DNA of 64,000 bases from positions 62,001 through 126,000 of the forward strand of contig CAKPLZ010000004.1 in NCBI GenBank assembly GCA_934167835.1, written 5' to 3'. Each line of letters starts with the position of its first letter. Position 1 is the first letter of the stretch. The position numbers were made by a program, and so were the translations under genes. The notes under the pieces are model-generated. The model was given only the letters and a program-made list of their open reading frames with translations. It searched no databases and was not told the origin of the DNA. This DNA comes from an uncultured Clostridia bacterium. GTDB taxonomy: Bacteria > Bacillota > Clostridia > TANB77 > CAG-508. Of this stretch, positions 29,601 through 39,302 are shown in pieces.

Positions 29601-31662
29601 TCCCGGTAAATATTCCTTCTCCAAAATTATCTTGGTATATATCTGATATTGCATTTGTATAAAAGTCTGTTCCTCCTGGCCCTGCATATATTTTTGTAAA
29701 TAAACTTTTTCGGCTTGATATTAAATCTATTCCAATTCGTGGTTGAATTAATGCATGTCCTTGTGTTACTATATTTCTGGTTTTATCTATTACTGGTTTA
29801 TTTAAAACATGTGCCATTGCTCCTATTAGTTCTTTTGCTGAACCTAATGTTAAGTTTGTATCAGAATCTAGTGTTATTACATATTTGATATTTAGCTTTT
29901 CTTTTATTGTATTTGTTCTAAAGCAATTATTTCCAGTAAGTAAAAAATCATTAAACTGGCATAGCATTCCTCTTTTTCTTTCCCAACCTAAATAGCATTT
30001 TTCTCCTTTGCTCCATGTTCTATTTCTATAAAGAAAGAAAAATTTTTCTTTTTGATTTTTTGCATACTTTTGGTTTAATATCTTAGATTGCTTTATTCCT
30101 TCTTCAATTATCTCGGAGTCGAAAGTTTCTATTTCTTTTTTAGATGATGTGCAATCCCCAAGTAGCGCAAAATAAAGGTTTTCATCTTTGTTGGCCCAAT
30201 AATACACTTCAATTTTTTTGAATAATTCTTGTACTTTTTCTTTACTTGAAAGTATCGTTGGGATTACTACAATGGTACTGTTTTTTTCTTCAATTCCACC
30301 AGATAGTGAAAGCTTTGGAATAGGTTTTGGTTTTACTGTTTTTACTAAAATATAGTTAATTATTTGAATTACTATCTCTGAAATTGGAATAACTGCAAAC
30401 AAAGCAATTACCACAGAAAGCCCTGTTCCGATTTTATTGTGCATACAGCAAAATGTTAAAACGCTTAAAATAAATGTTAGTAAATATATATATGTTATAT
30501 ATTTTATAGGTGTTAGCTTGTATCTTTTTTCTTTCAATCCTAATTTACTATATAATACATTTTCTCCGTTATCTATTAGATAATAACCAATATGGCGTTT
30601 TTTCAAACTCCTTCCATTTTGAGCCAATTCAAGCGTTTTTTTGGCAATATATATTTCTGAAATTTTAGTTTTTTCAGATAATTCTTTTATTTTATTTCTA
30701 TATATTTCTTTAGTTTTATAATCCATTTTTTCATATACATCTGCTGGGTCTTGTTTTAGTATTTCTTCAACTCCATTAATCTTCTCAAATAATTCTAGGA
30801 AGTTGATTCTTTTAATTTCTCTTATTGATGTTATACTATTGCCCATTAAGACTTTTTGAATTGCTATATCAAAATGCTCTTTTCTGATAACATCTGAAGC
30901 TGTTAGACCTAGCTTATTTACTTGTTCTTCTAATACAGCAAGAAAGCTGTTTCCTATTTTTCCATATTTTTTAAGTTTGTATGACATATATTCTATAAAT
31001 GGATAGCTTGAATTTTGGTATAGTTTGGTGTTTTCTTTTATTTTCTTGTATTCTTGGTGAGCGCTATCTTTCTTTTCTATCAATCGTTCTACAATTTCTT
31101 CTACTTTATATTTTTGTATTTGACTTATATATATTTTCTCACATATTCCCCTTATATTTTCTATTATGGCCAAGTCTAAGAATACTCTCAAATTCCAGAT
31201 TTCTTCCATGCTTAAAGATTTTTTTCTTTTATATGCAAGTAAGCTTGAGTTTAATACTTCATCATCAATTTTATTATCTGTATATGCAACAATTTCTGTT
31301 GCCAAAACATATATTCTTGCAAATCCTTTATATGTGCCATTGCTTATTCCTTGAAATTTTTTATATTTTTTCTCGCTTAATGTATTTGTTATATTCTTTA
31401 CTGTTTCTTCTATAATATAGAAATTATCTAAAAGCCATTCTCCTGCTGGATGTATACTAATTTTTCTTTTTATATGTTCATTTAATATGTTATATGTTTT
31501 TTGGATAAACTTAAAATTTTCTTGTAGTCTATTTATTGGATATGTTTTTATGTCTGATGTTGGTGATATTTCATAACTTACAGCAATTTTTTCCATATAA
31601 CTTTGTAATTGCTCTCTATTTAAATTTGTTCCTTTAATATTTAAATATCTATTATTTTTCAA
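23603..31662 (-). CDS. Giant GH94 cyclic beta-glucan synthase-type protein with two CGG +1 sites
   Basis: This protein of about 2685 aa is of the NdvB/cyclic beta-1,2-glucan synthase type. It has an N-terminal helical region, a membrane-embedded GT84/GT2-like glycosyltransferase part (VITLDSDTNL, LSHDLLEGSYLRCG, RQNRWVRGDWQ) with several membrane helices, and a glycoamylase-like region. Carbohydrate-binding and GH94 phosphorylase domains follow (GGFTWNQNSRLNRLSAWNNN; IGSGDWNDGLNTVG). Two in-frame CGG codons are skipped by one base: 25666-25668 restores TYGFGYVVEK (Gly1999) and 24417-24419 restores YKGVKEKLK (Gly2415). The TTG at 31662 with GAGAGG upstream is preferred over upstream ATGs inside a hairpin. 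Product class is strong; exact linkage is inferred. Confidence 0.85.
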
Positions 31663-31665
31663 TTT

Positions 31666-31729
31666 AAAAACCTCTCTATTGGTAAAAATATATAATTTAT
31701 ACATATTTTTACCTGTAGAAAGGTTTTTA
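31666..31729 (-). promoter_or_regulatory. Long hairpin overlapping the GH94 ribosome binding site
   Basis: On the minus strand AAAACCTTTCTA pairs with TAGAGAGGTTTT, and inside it GGTAAAAATAT pairs with ATATTTTTACC. The stem contains the GAGAGG used for the TTG start, and U residues follow. It could act as an intergenic terminator or as a ribosome-binding-site-masking switch. Confidence 0.55.
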
Positions 31730-31744
31730 TACATGAATTTAATT

Positions 31745-32512
31745 TTATTTAAGATATAACTTAGGATCTTGCGTTTCTTCGTTTTTTAGTAGTTCAAAAT
31801 GTAAATGTGGTTCATCCGCAATTTCGAAAGCTGCTGAATTTCCTATTGTTCCTAAGCTTTGGCCTTTGCTTACTGTTTCTCCTTCTTTTACAAATTCAGT
31901 GGTTAACAGATTTGAATATACAGTTTTGAACCCATCACTATGTTCTATTATTATTGTAAGACCATATCTTGGGTCATTTTTTATAGCCTTTACTGTTCCT
32001 TCTTCTGCTGATTTTACAACTGTTGTTCTTGGAGCTTTTATGTCTATTCCTTTATGAACTATCCATTCTTGTAAAGTTGCTGAATAAACTAAATTATCAA
32101 TTGCAAACTCCTTAATTATTTCTCCTTCAACTGGTTTCATAAACTCTAATTCTTTTTTTACTGGTTCTTCTATTACTGGTTGTTCAGGCTCTTCTGTTTT
32201 TTCTTCTGCAGTTATATTTACATTATTTTCAGTATTTGTTTCTACCTCATTTTGTTCTTGATTGCTATTATTATTTGTTTCTTCAATAACCTCATTAATT
32301 GTTTTTCCAAGTTCTGCACTTGCTTCTTCTAATAAGTTGTTATTTGGTACCACATCATTAATTATTTGTGCTGAAATTAAACTTTGCTTTGCTGATTCCT
32401 TTATTTTGTTATTGTATACTGTATATACAATTAAGCATGTTACAAGCAAAACTAGTAAAACCCCTCCATAAGCTAACAATACTTTTTTTAAACCATTATT
32501 CGATTTTCTCAT
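31745..32512 (-). CDS. SpoIIQ-like M23 family peptidase
   Basis: This 255-aa protein has one N-terminal membrane helix (VLLAYGGVLLVLLVTCLIVYTVY), an Asn/Glu-rich linker and a C-terminal LytM/M23 domain. HKGIDI and HLHFEL supply zinc ligands, so it could be catalytically active, as in clostridial SpoIIQ. In sporulation SpoIIQ sits in the forespore membrane and joins SpoIIIAH to form the feeding-tube channel. It lies downstream of spoIID and sigF, which supports that role. A general cell-wall endopeptidase is the alternative. Confidence 0.8.
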   Translation of the reverse strand: MRKSNNGLKKVLLAYGGVLLVLLVTCLIVYTVYNNKIKESAKQSLISAQIINDVVPNNNLLEEASAELGKTINEVIEETNNNSNQEQNEVETNTENNVNITAEEKTEEPEQPVIEEPVKKELEFMKPVEGEIIKEFAIDNLVYSATLQEWIVHKGIDIKAPRTTVVKSAEEGTVKAIKNDPRYGLTIIIEHSDGFKTVYSNLLTTEFVKEGETVSKGQSLGTIGNSAAFEIADEPHLHFELLKNEETQDPKLYLK

Positions 32513-32571
32513 TTGGACTTCCTCCTTTAAATATCTTTAGTTTAATTATGTACCTATTTTTTTGAAGTTAT

Positions 32572-33574
32572 TCAAATATTTTCTATTTTTACATCTGTAT
32601 AATAATGGTTTATTATTTGCTCAGCTGTTGCACCCGTTTTTGCCATGGCATCTGCTCCTGTTTGGCTTAATCCTACTCCATGCCCATATCCAACAACATT
32701 AAAGCTTATATTTTCCCCAACTTCAATACTGAATTTGGCTGATTTTAGCCCAAATATTGTTCTTGCTTCAACTCCTGAAATATTAATATTACCAACCTTT
32801 AATGTTTTTACTCTTCCACTTTCTGTGTATTCTGTTATTTGTATTGGGTTTTCTTCATTCCAGTCTATTATAATTTCTGGGTGTGCTGCTTGTAATTTTT
32901 CTTGAAATTCTTGTTTTGTTAAAGTTATATTTGAACTATATTGGGTATATACATCTTCACCAGATGTTGCAACGCTTTGCAAGTATGGATAGTCTGTTCC
33001 TCCCCATACATTGCTTACCTTTTCTGTTGTTCCGCCACTATTTGAGTGGAAAAATGCATTTATTGGTTCTCCATTGTATGTTATAATTTTACCTAATGTT
33101 TCTTTTACTGCTGTTTCGATTTTGTTCCAATTATTTTCTTTTTCAGCTTCGTTCCATCTAGCTAGTCTGTTCTCCTTAGATATCCATGCTTGGCAGCACT
33201 TTGAATCATCACATATATCGGCATTTTCATGCTTACTTCCTTTATACATTTTATAGGCTGTATATGTTCTTGCAACAATTGCTTGTGCTTTTAGCGCTTC
33301 TATCTCAAAATTTGCAGGCATTTCTGCTGAAACAACTCCGCAGTAAATATTCTTCCATTGATATTGTTTCAACTTCTCCTGTTGAGTTATGTAGTAGTTT
33401 TACTGTGCCATATTCTTTTGTTTTATAAGGTTCTACTGTTTCCTGTTCTATTTTGTTGTTCTCTTCAGTGGCTAACGCAGGTGTATCATCTTTTTGAGGT
33501 TTATTGGTAAAAACCACAGGAATTGTTGAACATATTAAAACAAATAAAAAAATATATAATACTATTTTTTTCAT
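32572..33574 (-). CDS. spoIID: Stage II sporulation protein D, with one CGG +1 site
   Basis: This 333-aa lytic transglycosylase is part of the DMP engulfment machine. A signal-anchor helix (IVLYIFLFVLICSTIPVVF) is followed by the SpoIID domain: EEYLLGVVSAEMPANFEIEALKAQAIVARTY, then FHSNSGGTTE, and YGHGVGLSQTGADAMA near the end. The ATG at 33574 is chosen because GGAGG lies just upstream. At 33338-33340 an in-frame CGG after CTG is skipped by one base to give Gly79 in LLGVVSAEMP, the catalytic-glutamate region. It starts a few bases after the sigF stop and is probably co-transcribed with the sigF operon. Confidence 0.92.
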
Positions 33575-33585
33575 ATTTCCCTCCA

Positions 33586-34302
33586 TTATGCAATTTTTTT
33601 TCGCATTTCTGTAAGTATTTTTTTCTCTGTTCTTGAAATTTGCACTTGACTTACTCCTAATATCTTTGCGACTTCGTTTTGGGTTTTTCCTTTGAAATAT
33701 CTAAGTATTATAATTTGTTTTTCCTTTGAATTTAATTCATCTATTAATTCTTGTATACATATTTTGTTTATTGTATTTTCGGTTTCATCTTTATTTAAAC
33801 TTATTCTTGATATTTTAGTTTCTCCTGCTTGCTCATCATATATTTCTTCATCAATTGATTCTGGTCTTCTTATTGCATCTAATGCAACTATTATTTCTTC
33901 TTTGCTCACATTCAGCATGCTTGCAAGCTCAGTTATTTGTAGTTCTTCTCCTTTTTTTACAATATTTTGTCTTTGTATCTCATTAATTTTTGTTGCTAAC
34001 TCTTTTACACTTCTACTTACTTTTATTGGGCCATCGTCTCTTATAAATTTTTTTATTTCTCCAATTATATATGGTACTGAATAGGTTGTTATTTTCACAT
34101 TATAACTTTCATCAAATCTTTGTATTGCTTTTATTAATCCAATGCATCCTATTTGGTATAAGTCTTCTTGCAAATGTCCTCTTCCAGAAAATCTTTTTAC
34201 TATGCTCCAAATCAAACCCGTATTAGCTTCTATTATTTTTTCAAGAGCTTCTTTGGATTTGTTCTGTGCCATTTTTATATCTTCTGTATTTATCTCGTAC
34301 AT
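33586..34302 (-). CDS. sigF: Sporulation sigma factor SigF
   Basis: This 238-aa sigma-70 family protein has region 2 (GCIGLIKAIQRFDESYNVKITTYSVPYIIGEIKKFIRDDG), region 3 and region 4 (KEKQIIILRYFKGKTQNEVAKILGVSQVQISRTEKKIL). Placement directly after spoIIAA and spoIIAB identifies it as the forespore sigma factor rather than sigma-G, which it resembles in sequence. The usual bicistronic signals of the spoIIA operon are preserved with short spacing. No CGG codon is present. Confidence 0.93.
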   Translation of the reverse strand: MYEINTEDIKMAQNKSKEALEKIIEANTGLIWSIVKRFSGRGHLQEDLYQIGCIGLIKAIQRFDESYNVKITTYSVPYIIGEIKKFIRDDGPIKVSRSVKELATKINEIQRQNIVKKGEELQITELASMLNVSKEEIIVALDAIRRPESIDEEIYDEQAGETKISRISLNKDETENTINKICIQELIDELNSKEKQIIILRYFKGKTQNEVAKILGVSQVQISRTEKKILTEMRKKIA

Positions 34303-34320
34303 ATTGCCCCCTGATTATAT

Positions 34321-34752
34321 TTAATCCTTAATTACTTTTTTCATTGTAATTTTTGTGCCCATTCCTAAAATTGATTCAACTTTTAATTCATCCATAAAGC
34401 TTTCCATTATGGTAAAGCCCATTCCTGACCTTTCTAATTCTGGTTTTGTAGTATAAAGCGGAGTTTTTGCTTTTTCTATATTTTCAATTCCTTTGCCATT
34501 ATCTGTTATAATAATTTCAATTGTTTTTTGAGATAATGTACATTCTATTTTTATTGTTCCTTCTTTGCTCTCATACCCATGAATTATACAATTTGTAACA
34601 GCCTCAGAAACTGCTGTTTTAATATCGGAAATTTCTTCTATGCTCGGATCTAATTGTGAAGCAAAACTTGCTACTGTAATTCTGGCAAAAGCTTCGTTGC
34701 ATGACTTACTTTCAAATTCTAATTTCATTTTATTATCATACACATTTTCCAA
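34321..34752 (-). CDS. spoIIAB: Anti-sigma F factor SpoIIAB
   Basis: This 143-aa GHKL ATPase/serine kinase binds and inactivates sigma-F and phosphorylates SpoIIAA. The N box (EISDIKTAVSEAVTNCIIHGYE), the DNGKGI motif (G1) and the ERSGMGFTIMESFMD region (G2) are visible. It overlaps spoIIAA upstream, which indicates translational coupling, and precedes sigF. Confidence 0.95.
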   Translation of the reverse strand: MENVYDNKMKLEFESKSCNEAFARITVASFASQLDPSIEEISDIKTAVSEAVTNCIIHGYESKEGTIKIECTLSQKTIEIIITDNGKGIENIEKAKTPLYTTKPELERSGMGFTIMESFMDELKVESILGMGTKITMKKVIKD

Positions 34753-35077
34753 TTTCTGTTCCTCCTTCTTTTTCGATTATTGGTATAATTTTTGTTATTC
34801 CTGCCATCTCAAATACTTTTTTTACGGTCTCTGTAGTATTGGTTATATACATTTTTCCACCAATCATATTCATCATTTTGTATCTTCCTAAAACCATTCC
34901 TATTCCTGCGCTGTCCATAAATCCAACATTTTCAAAATCTAAAACTAATCTTTTTGGTATATATTTTTGAATTTCAAAATCTGCCCTTGTTCTAATTTTT
35001 TCAGAAGAGTAATGGTCTATTTCATCTGTAATAGCAATTGTTAAGAGCTTGTCCTTCTCATTATATGTAACTTTCAA
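34736..35077 (-). CDS. spoIIAA: Anti-anti-sigma factor SpoIIAA
   Basis: This 113-aa STAS-domain protein has the phosphorylatable serine in ENVGFMDSAGIGMVLGRYK (DSAGIG). When dephosphorylated by SpoIIE it frees sigma-F from SpoIIAB. The start is TTG at 35077, preceded by AGGAGGG. The gene overlaps spoIIAB by 17 bases. It heads the spoIIA operon and the upstream AT-rich stretch should hold a sigma-H-type promoter, which I could not define. Confidence 0.95.
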   Translation of the reverse strand: MKVTYNEKDKLLTIAITDEIDHYSSEKIRTRADFEIQKYIPKRLVLDFENVGFMDSAGIGMVLGRYKMMNMIGGKMYITNTTETVKKVFEMAGITKIIPIIEKEGGTEIGKCV

Positions 35078-35174
35078 AAAAATCCCTCCTAATTTTTTAT
35101 GTATATATCATATATATTCTAGTTTTTTTTCGTTTTCCCTTCGATGAAAAATGGGAAGTTTTGGCGAAAAAAAG

Positions 35175-35204
35175 CATGGAGAGAAACAGCCTCTCCATGT
35201 TTTT
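35175..35204. terminator. Strong terminator after the dNTPase gene
   Basis: A perfect 9-bp stem (35175-35183 with 35191-35199) has A-rich and T-rich flanks. It separates the dNTPase gene from the spoIIA operon. Confidence 0.85.
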
Positions 35205-36353
35205 TTATGATAAATATATTTCACATTCATTTAAAAAGAATTTATCTGTTTGGCCTGCTATATAGTCTACAATTACTCGCCTTATATCAGTATTTGGTTC
35301 TTCCATCATTTTATTTACAAAATGATAAAGCACTCTTTCCGATGAAGTTATTGTATTTTTCTTTATTTCTTCTTGTGGATTAACCTCTTTTAACTTTTCT
35401 AAATAGAAATAGTACAATTCAACAAAGTATTTTTCAATTCTATCATAATTTGCGTTCGCTTTTTCTGAATTGTATATTTTTTCATAAGCCCAATCTTTTA
35501 GTTGCATTAATGCATTAAATACTTCATCTGAGAAGCTTAAATATGGCTTATCAAAACTGTTTATAATAACATCCTTTATTAAAGTATCTACTATTTTTGA
35601 ATTATGATCACCAATTACTCTTCTTGGGAATTCTGGTATGTCCTCTCTTTTTACAACATCTAGCATTATAGCATCTTCTATGTCTCTTCCAATATATGCA
35701 ATAACATCTGATAGTCTTACTACACTTCCTTCAATTGTAATTGGAATTATTTTTCTACTATAATCCTTTTCATGAAAAGCATTATACAAATCTTTTTCAA
35801 ATTCTTCTCTTGTTTTATTTGGATTGTGCTCATATTTATTAATTAAAATTTCACCATTATGTGCAAGTATTCCATCTAATGTTTGAAGGCTAATATTTAA
35901 GCCTTCTATATTTTGAAGCATTCGTACTCCTTCTGCATTATGACAAAAATATCCTATTTTTTCTTTCTCGCATATTGCATTTAGCAAGCTTTCGCCTTTA
36001 TGTCCAAATGGGGTATGGCCTATATCATGTCCAAGTGCAATTGCTTCTATTAGGTCTTCATTTAGTTTTAAACTTCTTCCTATTGTTCTTGCAATTTTTG
36101 ACACTAATTGCACATGTAATACTCTTCTTGTAATATGGTCATTTTGTATAAAAGAATAAACTTGAGTTTTATCAATATATCTGGCATAGCCTGATGAATG
36201 TATTATTCTGTCTATATCTCTATAAAATATTGGTCGTATATCTTCTATGTCCTCTTTTAACCATACTCCTTCTTCAGATTTACATGCATAAGGTGATAGT
36301 TCTTTTTCCTTCGATACCATGTTTATTTTTGCTTTTTCTAATATTTCATTCAT
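35205..36353 (-). CDS. dgt: Deoxyguanosinetriphosphate triphosphohydrolase-like HD protein
   Basis: This 382-aa HD-superfamily dNTP triphosphohydrolase matches Dgt/YpgQ-type proteins. RPIFYRDIDRIIHSSGYARYIDKTQVY at residues about 40-66 is the substrate-site region, HITRRVLHVQLVSKIARTI supplies the first His, and ALGHDIGHTPFGHKGE is the HD motif. It would remove triphosphate from dNTPs. It ends at a terminator and starts right after the rhodanese gene with a shared base region, so the two are probably co-transcribed. Confidence 0.88.
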   Translation of the reverse strand: MNEILEKAKINMVSKEKELSPYACKSEEGVWLKEDIEDIRPIFYRDIDRIIHSSGYARYIDKTQVYSFIQNDHITRRVLHVQLVSKIARTIGRSLKLNEDLIEAIALGHDIGHTPFGHKGESLLNAICEKEKIGYFCHNAEGVRMLQNIEGLNISLQTLDGILAHNGEILINKYEHNPNKTREEFEKDLYNAFHEKDYSRKIIPITIEGSVVRLSDVIAYIGRDIEDAIMLDVVKREDIPEFPRRVIGDHNSKIVDTLIKDVIINSFDKPYLSFSDEVFNALMQLKDWAYEKIYNSEKANANYDRIEKYFVELYYFYLEKLKEVNPQEEIKKNTITSSERVLYHFVNKMMEEPNTDIRRVIVDYIAGQTDKFFLNECEIYLS

Positions 36354-36674
36354 AAATTTTTTATTCCGCCTTCTATGTTATATAAATTTTTATATCCTAG
36401 TTTTTTTAAAATTTGAATTGCTCTTTTGCTTCTTATTCCTGCACTACAATATACTATAATTATACTATCTATTGGCAATTTTCTTTTTGCTTCTTTTTGA
36501 ATATCATATACTGGAATATTTATACTTCCGAGCAACATGCCCTTCAAGAAATTCCTGATGGCTTCTTACATCAAGCACTTTTACCTTATCTTTTGTTTTC
36601 ATAAGTTCTAACATTTCTTTTACAGAAATATTTTCTATATTTCTATATATTTTTTTCACTAATTTTTTAAACAA
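36350..36674 (-). CDS. Rhodanese-domain protein with one CGG +1 site
   Basis: This 107-aa single rhodanese domain would be a sulfurtransferase. It has VLDVRSHQEFLEGHVAGSINIPVYDI, then the active-site cysteine in IVYCSAGIRSKRAIQILKKLGY. The N-terminal half is in another frame: an in-frame CGG at 36528-36530 after GCT must be skipped by one base to give HVAGSINIP (Gly49). Without recoding only the C-terminal part would be seen from an internal ATG. The TTG start at 36674 with AAGGA upstream is the best start I see. It precedes the dgt-like gene. Confidence 0.85.
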
Positions 36675-36690
36675 TTTCCTTCATCTCCTA

Positions 36691-36727
36691 AAAAAACCCT
36701 AATACTAGTATATTATGGGTTTTTTTA
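36691..36727 (-). terminator. Terminator upstream of the rhodanese gene
   Basis: AACCC-rich arms pair around an ACTAG loop, and T-runs lie on both sides. It separates the secD-type operon from the rhodanese-dgt pair. Confidence 0.7.
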
Positions 36728-36737
36728 TTTTGTGAAT

Positions 36738-37118
36738 TTAATTGTTTGTTTCAAAATTGGCAGTTACTGCAATAATGCTTGCTACATAGCTTGCAATCAA
36801 TATTGAAAAAATTATTCTTGTTACTGGCATTCTTGTTATTGTAATTACTGCTAAAGTAAATACTAATGTGCCAACTATTCCTATTATGGATGTAAAAAGC
36901 ACCTTTGCAATTCCTTGTTTATTATATTTTATTGCCAAGTAAATTAGTATAACTATTGTTGAAATTGTAACATATAATATATATTCCCTAGCTGTTGATA
37001 GTAATATATTTTTTGTATATCCATCAGCATAATTTAATCCGTTTTTTCCTAATAAAAACATTCCAATAATCATTATTACTACAGCTACTATAATTAGAAT
37101 TTTTTTAATGACTTTCAT
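36738..37118 (-). CDS. Small four-helix membrane protein, possibly SecF-related
   Basis: This 126-aa protein has four predicted spans: IIVAVVIMIIGMFLLG, YILYVTISTIVILIYLAIKY, VLFTSIIGIVGTLVFTLAVITI and IIFSILIASYVASIIAV. It follows secD by 17 bases. In most bacteria secF lies there, but this product lacks the SecF P1 domain and is less than half its length. It may be a reduced SecF-like partner or an unrelated membrane protein. Confidence 0.5.
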   Translation of the reverse strand: MKVIKKILIIVAVVIMIIGMFLLGKNGLNYADGYTKNILLSTAREYILYVTISTIVILIYLAIKYNKQGIAKVLFTSIIGIVGTLVFTLAVITITRMPVTRIIFSILIASYVASIIAVTANFETNN

Positions 37119-37135
37119 TTTTTCATGTTCCTTTC

Positions 37136-38521
37136 TTATTTTTTACTTAAATTTTCAAATATAAATTTTGTAAATATAAAATTATAAATATACACTAAAA
37201 GTATTCCCCAGAATAAAGTCATTCCAAAGCTACTAATGCTTGCAATTTTTGCAAATGAGAAAGATACTGCTATAACGTAAATTGGAAGAGAATTTAGGAA
37301 AAATTCCAAATTAGCCTTTTTAAACATTCCTTCAGTTTCTTTTTTCAAATTTCTTAATACTATATATGTGAAAATGTACTCAAGTATCATTGATATTACT
37401 ATTGCAGACATACCTTCTGATGTTAGTATTACATTAGTTAATCTTAAAACCAATAATAATATTGATAAATATGCAACTTGGAAATATACAGCTATAAATC
37501 CCTTTGCTTTGTATGCTATTACTAAATAGATATACGCTATTACAAATACAGTTCCAATTGCTAAAGCATAAATATAAATGTCCTTTTCTCCTATATAGTT
37601 TGAATTTTCTTCAGATGAGTACTTATATACAAGTGGTGCTGTTCCTGAATTTAGAAGTATTGCTTCTGCTCTTGCTTCATTCATTGCTGTTTGAATTTCG
37701 TCATTGTCATTTGAGTATCCATAAGTAAATAATATTTTGTCATTATATACTATGTTTGGTAAAGTAGTGGCTCCAAGAAACTTATCATTTAAAAGAACCC
37801 AAACATTTTTTGATGAAGTAACATTTTCTGTTTCTCCATTTTCATTTGTTTTTTCTTCAGTTGTTTCAACATAAATTTTGTTTAATTCTTCTAATTTCTT
37901 TGTTCCTTCTTCATTAAATTCTAATTGAAGAAAGACAGCTGTTTTAACATCACCATTTGAGTACATTACATCTGCTTTTTTCAAATAGCTGCTATCTAAT
38001 ACAACTTCAAAAGTTTCACCATCTAATAAAACAAAGCTTCCTGAATTTTTGATTAGGTTTTCAACATTATCTGCTTCTGAATTTTCAGGAATTTCAATTT
38101 TCATTTTTCCTGTAATTTCATTTAGGTCTATTGAATATTCAGTTATATTGTTGTTTTTTAATCTTTGTTCGATTATCTTTTTTGCTTTTTTATAGTTTTC
38201 AAGTTTTTTATTGCTAGAAGGATTTACGGCTTTTTCAACTGTTGTGTATCCTTCTTCTTCTGTATATTCCTTTCCTTCTTCTGGTGTTACTGTATTTCCT
38301 TCTGAATCATAAATTGTTGTTGTAACCTCTTGACTTACTTCTGCAGTAATTACTCTTGTTTTGCCAAATTCCATTCCTAATTTATAACCTGGTAAAATAT
38401 TAATTCTTTCCCCATTTTCATTTTTTCTATATACACCAAAAAATGATGCAAACATTATTAAAGCTACAACTATAATTATAAGTACTGTTATTAATTTTTT
38501 ATGTTTTTTCACTTTTTTCAA
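37136..38521 (-). CDS. secD: Protein translocase subunit SecD
   Basis: This 461-aa protein has an N-terminal span (LITVLIIIVVALIMFASFFGVY), followed by the motif LPGYKLGMEFGKTRVI. This aligns with the D1 start LGLDLRGG of SecD but lacks its Gly pair. The periplasmic-type P1 domain contains KIIEQRLKNNNITEYSI and TAVFLQLEFNEEGTKKLEEL, and the C-terminal membrane part has at least five spans. SecD with SecF uses proton motive force to finish SecA-driven export. The C-terminal spans look diverged, and no normal secF follows. Confidence 0.7.
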   Translation of the reverse strand: MKKVKKHKKLITVLIIIVVALIMFASFFGVYRKNENGERINILPGYKLGMEFGKTRVITAEVSQEVTTTIYDSEGNTVTPEEGKEYTEEEGYTTVEKAVNPSSNKKLENYKKAKKIIEQRLKNNNITEYSIDLNEITGKMKIEIPENSEADNVENLIKNSGSFVLLDGETFEVVLDSSYLKKADVMYSNGDVKTAVFLQLEFNEEGTKKLEELNKIYVETTEEKTNENGETENVTSSKNVWVLLNDKFLGATTLPNIVYNDKILFTYGYSNDNDEIQTAMNEARAEAILLNSGTAPLVYKYSSEENSNYIGEKDIYIYALAIGTVFVIAYIYLVIAYKAKGFIAVYFQVAYLSILLLVLRLTNVILTSEGMSAIVISMILEYIFTYIVLRNLKKETEGMFKKANLEFFLNSLPIYVIAVSFSFAKIASISSFGMTLFWGILLVYIYNFIFTKFIFENLSKK

Positions 38522-38528
38522 ATCCCTT

Positions 38529-39188
38529 CTATAATAGTTTTGTATTGTTTATAATAAGTTCAAACCAAACTTGTAAATATTTTGCTGCATATTTACTCAT
38601 CATAGTTCTATCCATGAAAATCTCAAAATAGTCTAATACTGGGCATATTTTGGTATCAATTGTTAAGTCTAATATTATTTTTCTTTCAATACTATCAATA
38701 TTCAAGTTTGCTTCTGTTACAGCAAAGTTTACTCTATCATGTATATCAAATGTTGCCATATTTTTATTTACAACTCTGTCTCTATGAACATCAGATTTGT
38801 CTGCTAAAATAAGTGCCGCAGAAATATCACTAACTGCTGTACCTGTTGCTTCATCATGATTTCCTATTGCAGACATAATTTCTGCTCTATCTTTTATATC
38901 CATTCCCATATCCTTTAGAATGTTATATGCAAGTATTGCTCCAGAATGTGCGTGGTCAACTCTATTTACTCCATTACCAATATCATGTAAGTACCCAGCA
39001 ATTTTAGCAAGTTCGATTCTATGCTTATTATATCCCAATGATTCTAATATTTTTCCAGCTCTACTAGAAACTATACTAACATGTCTTTGTGAATGCTCAG
39101 TATATCCTAATGCATCTAACTGTTTTTGAGCTCCAATTACTAATTCCTGTACTTCAGGATTATTTTTAACATCTTCAAAAGTTACCAT
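38529..39188 (-). CDS. HD-domain phosphohydrolase
   Basis: This 219-aa protein has the HD signature: HSQRHVSIVSSRAGKIL, then LAKIAGYLHDIGNGVNRVDHAHSGAILA and MSAIGNHDEATG, giving the H...HD...D metal-binding set. It is probably a nucleotide or phosphate-ester hydrolase; substrate unknown. A strong AGGAGG precedes the ATG. It lies 7 bases upstream of secD, suggesting one operon, and its own upstream region abuts the terminator of the 59-aa gene. Confidence 0.8.
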   Translation of the reverse strand: MVTFEDVKNNPEVQELVIGAQKQLDALGYTEHSQRHVSIVSSRAGKILESLGYNKHRIELAKIAGYLHDIGNGVNRVDHAHSGAILAYNILKDMGMDIKDRAEIMSAIGNHDEATGTAVSDISAALILADKSDVHRDRVVNKNMATFDIHDRVNFAVTEANLNIDSIERKIILDLTIDTKICPVLDYFEIFMDRTMMSKYAAKYLQVWFELIINNTKLL

Positions 39189-39270
39189 TTACGACCTCCT
39201 ATCTTTTCAACGGTTATTATATCAAAAAAGAATATCAAATACAATATTTTCTTCAAAAAAATAAAAAGAA

Positions 39271-39294
39271 AAGGTGCCCATTTAGAGCACCCTT
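39271..39294 (-). terminator. Terminator of the 59-aa gene
   Basis: AAGGTGC (39271-39277) pairs with the GCAC-CCTT arm (39287-39294), and U-rich sequence follows on the minus strand. Confidence 0.7.
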
Positions 39295-39302
39295 TCTTCA
39301 CT

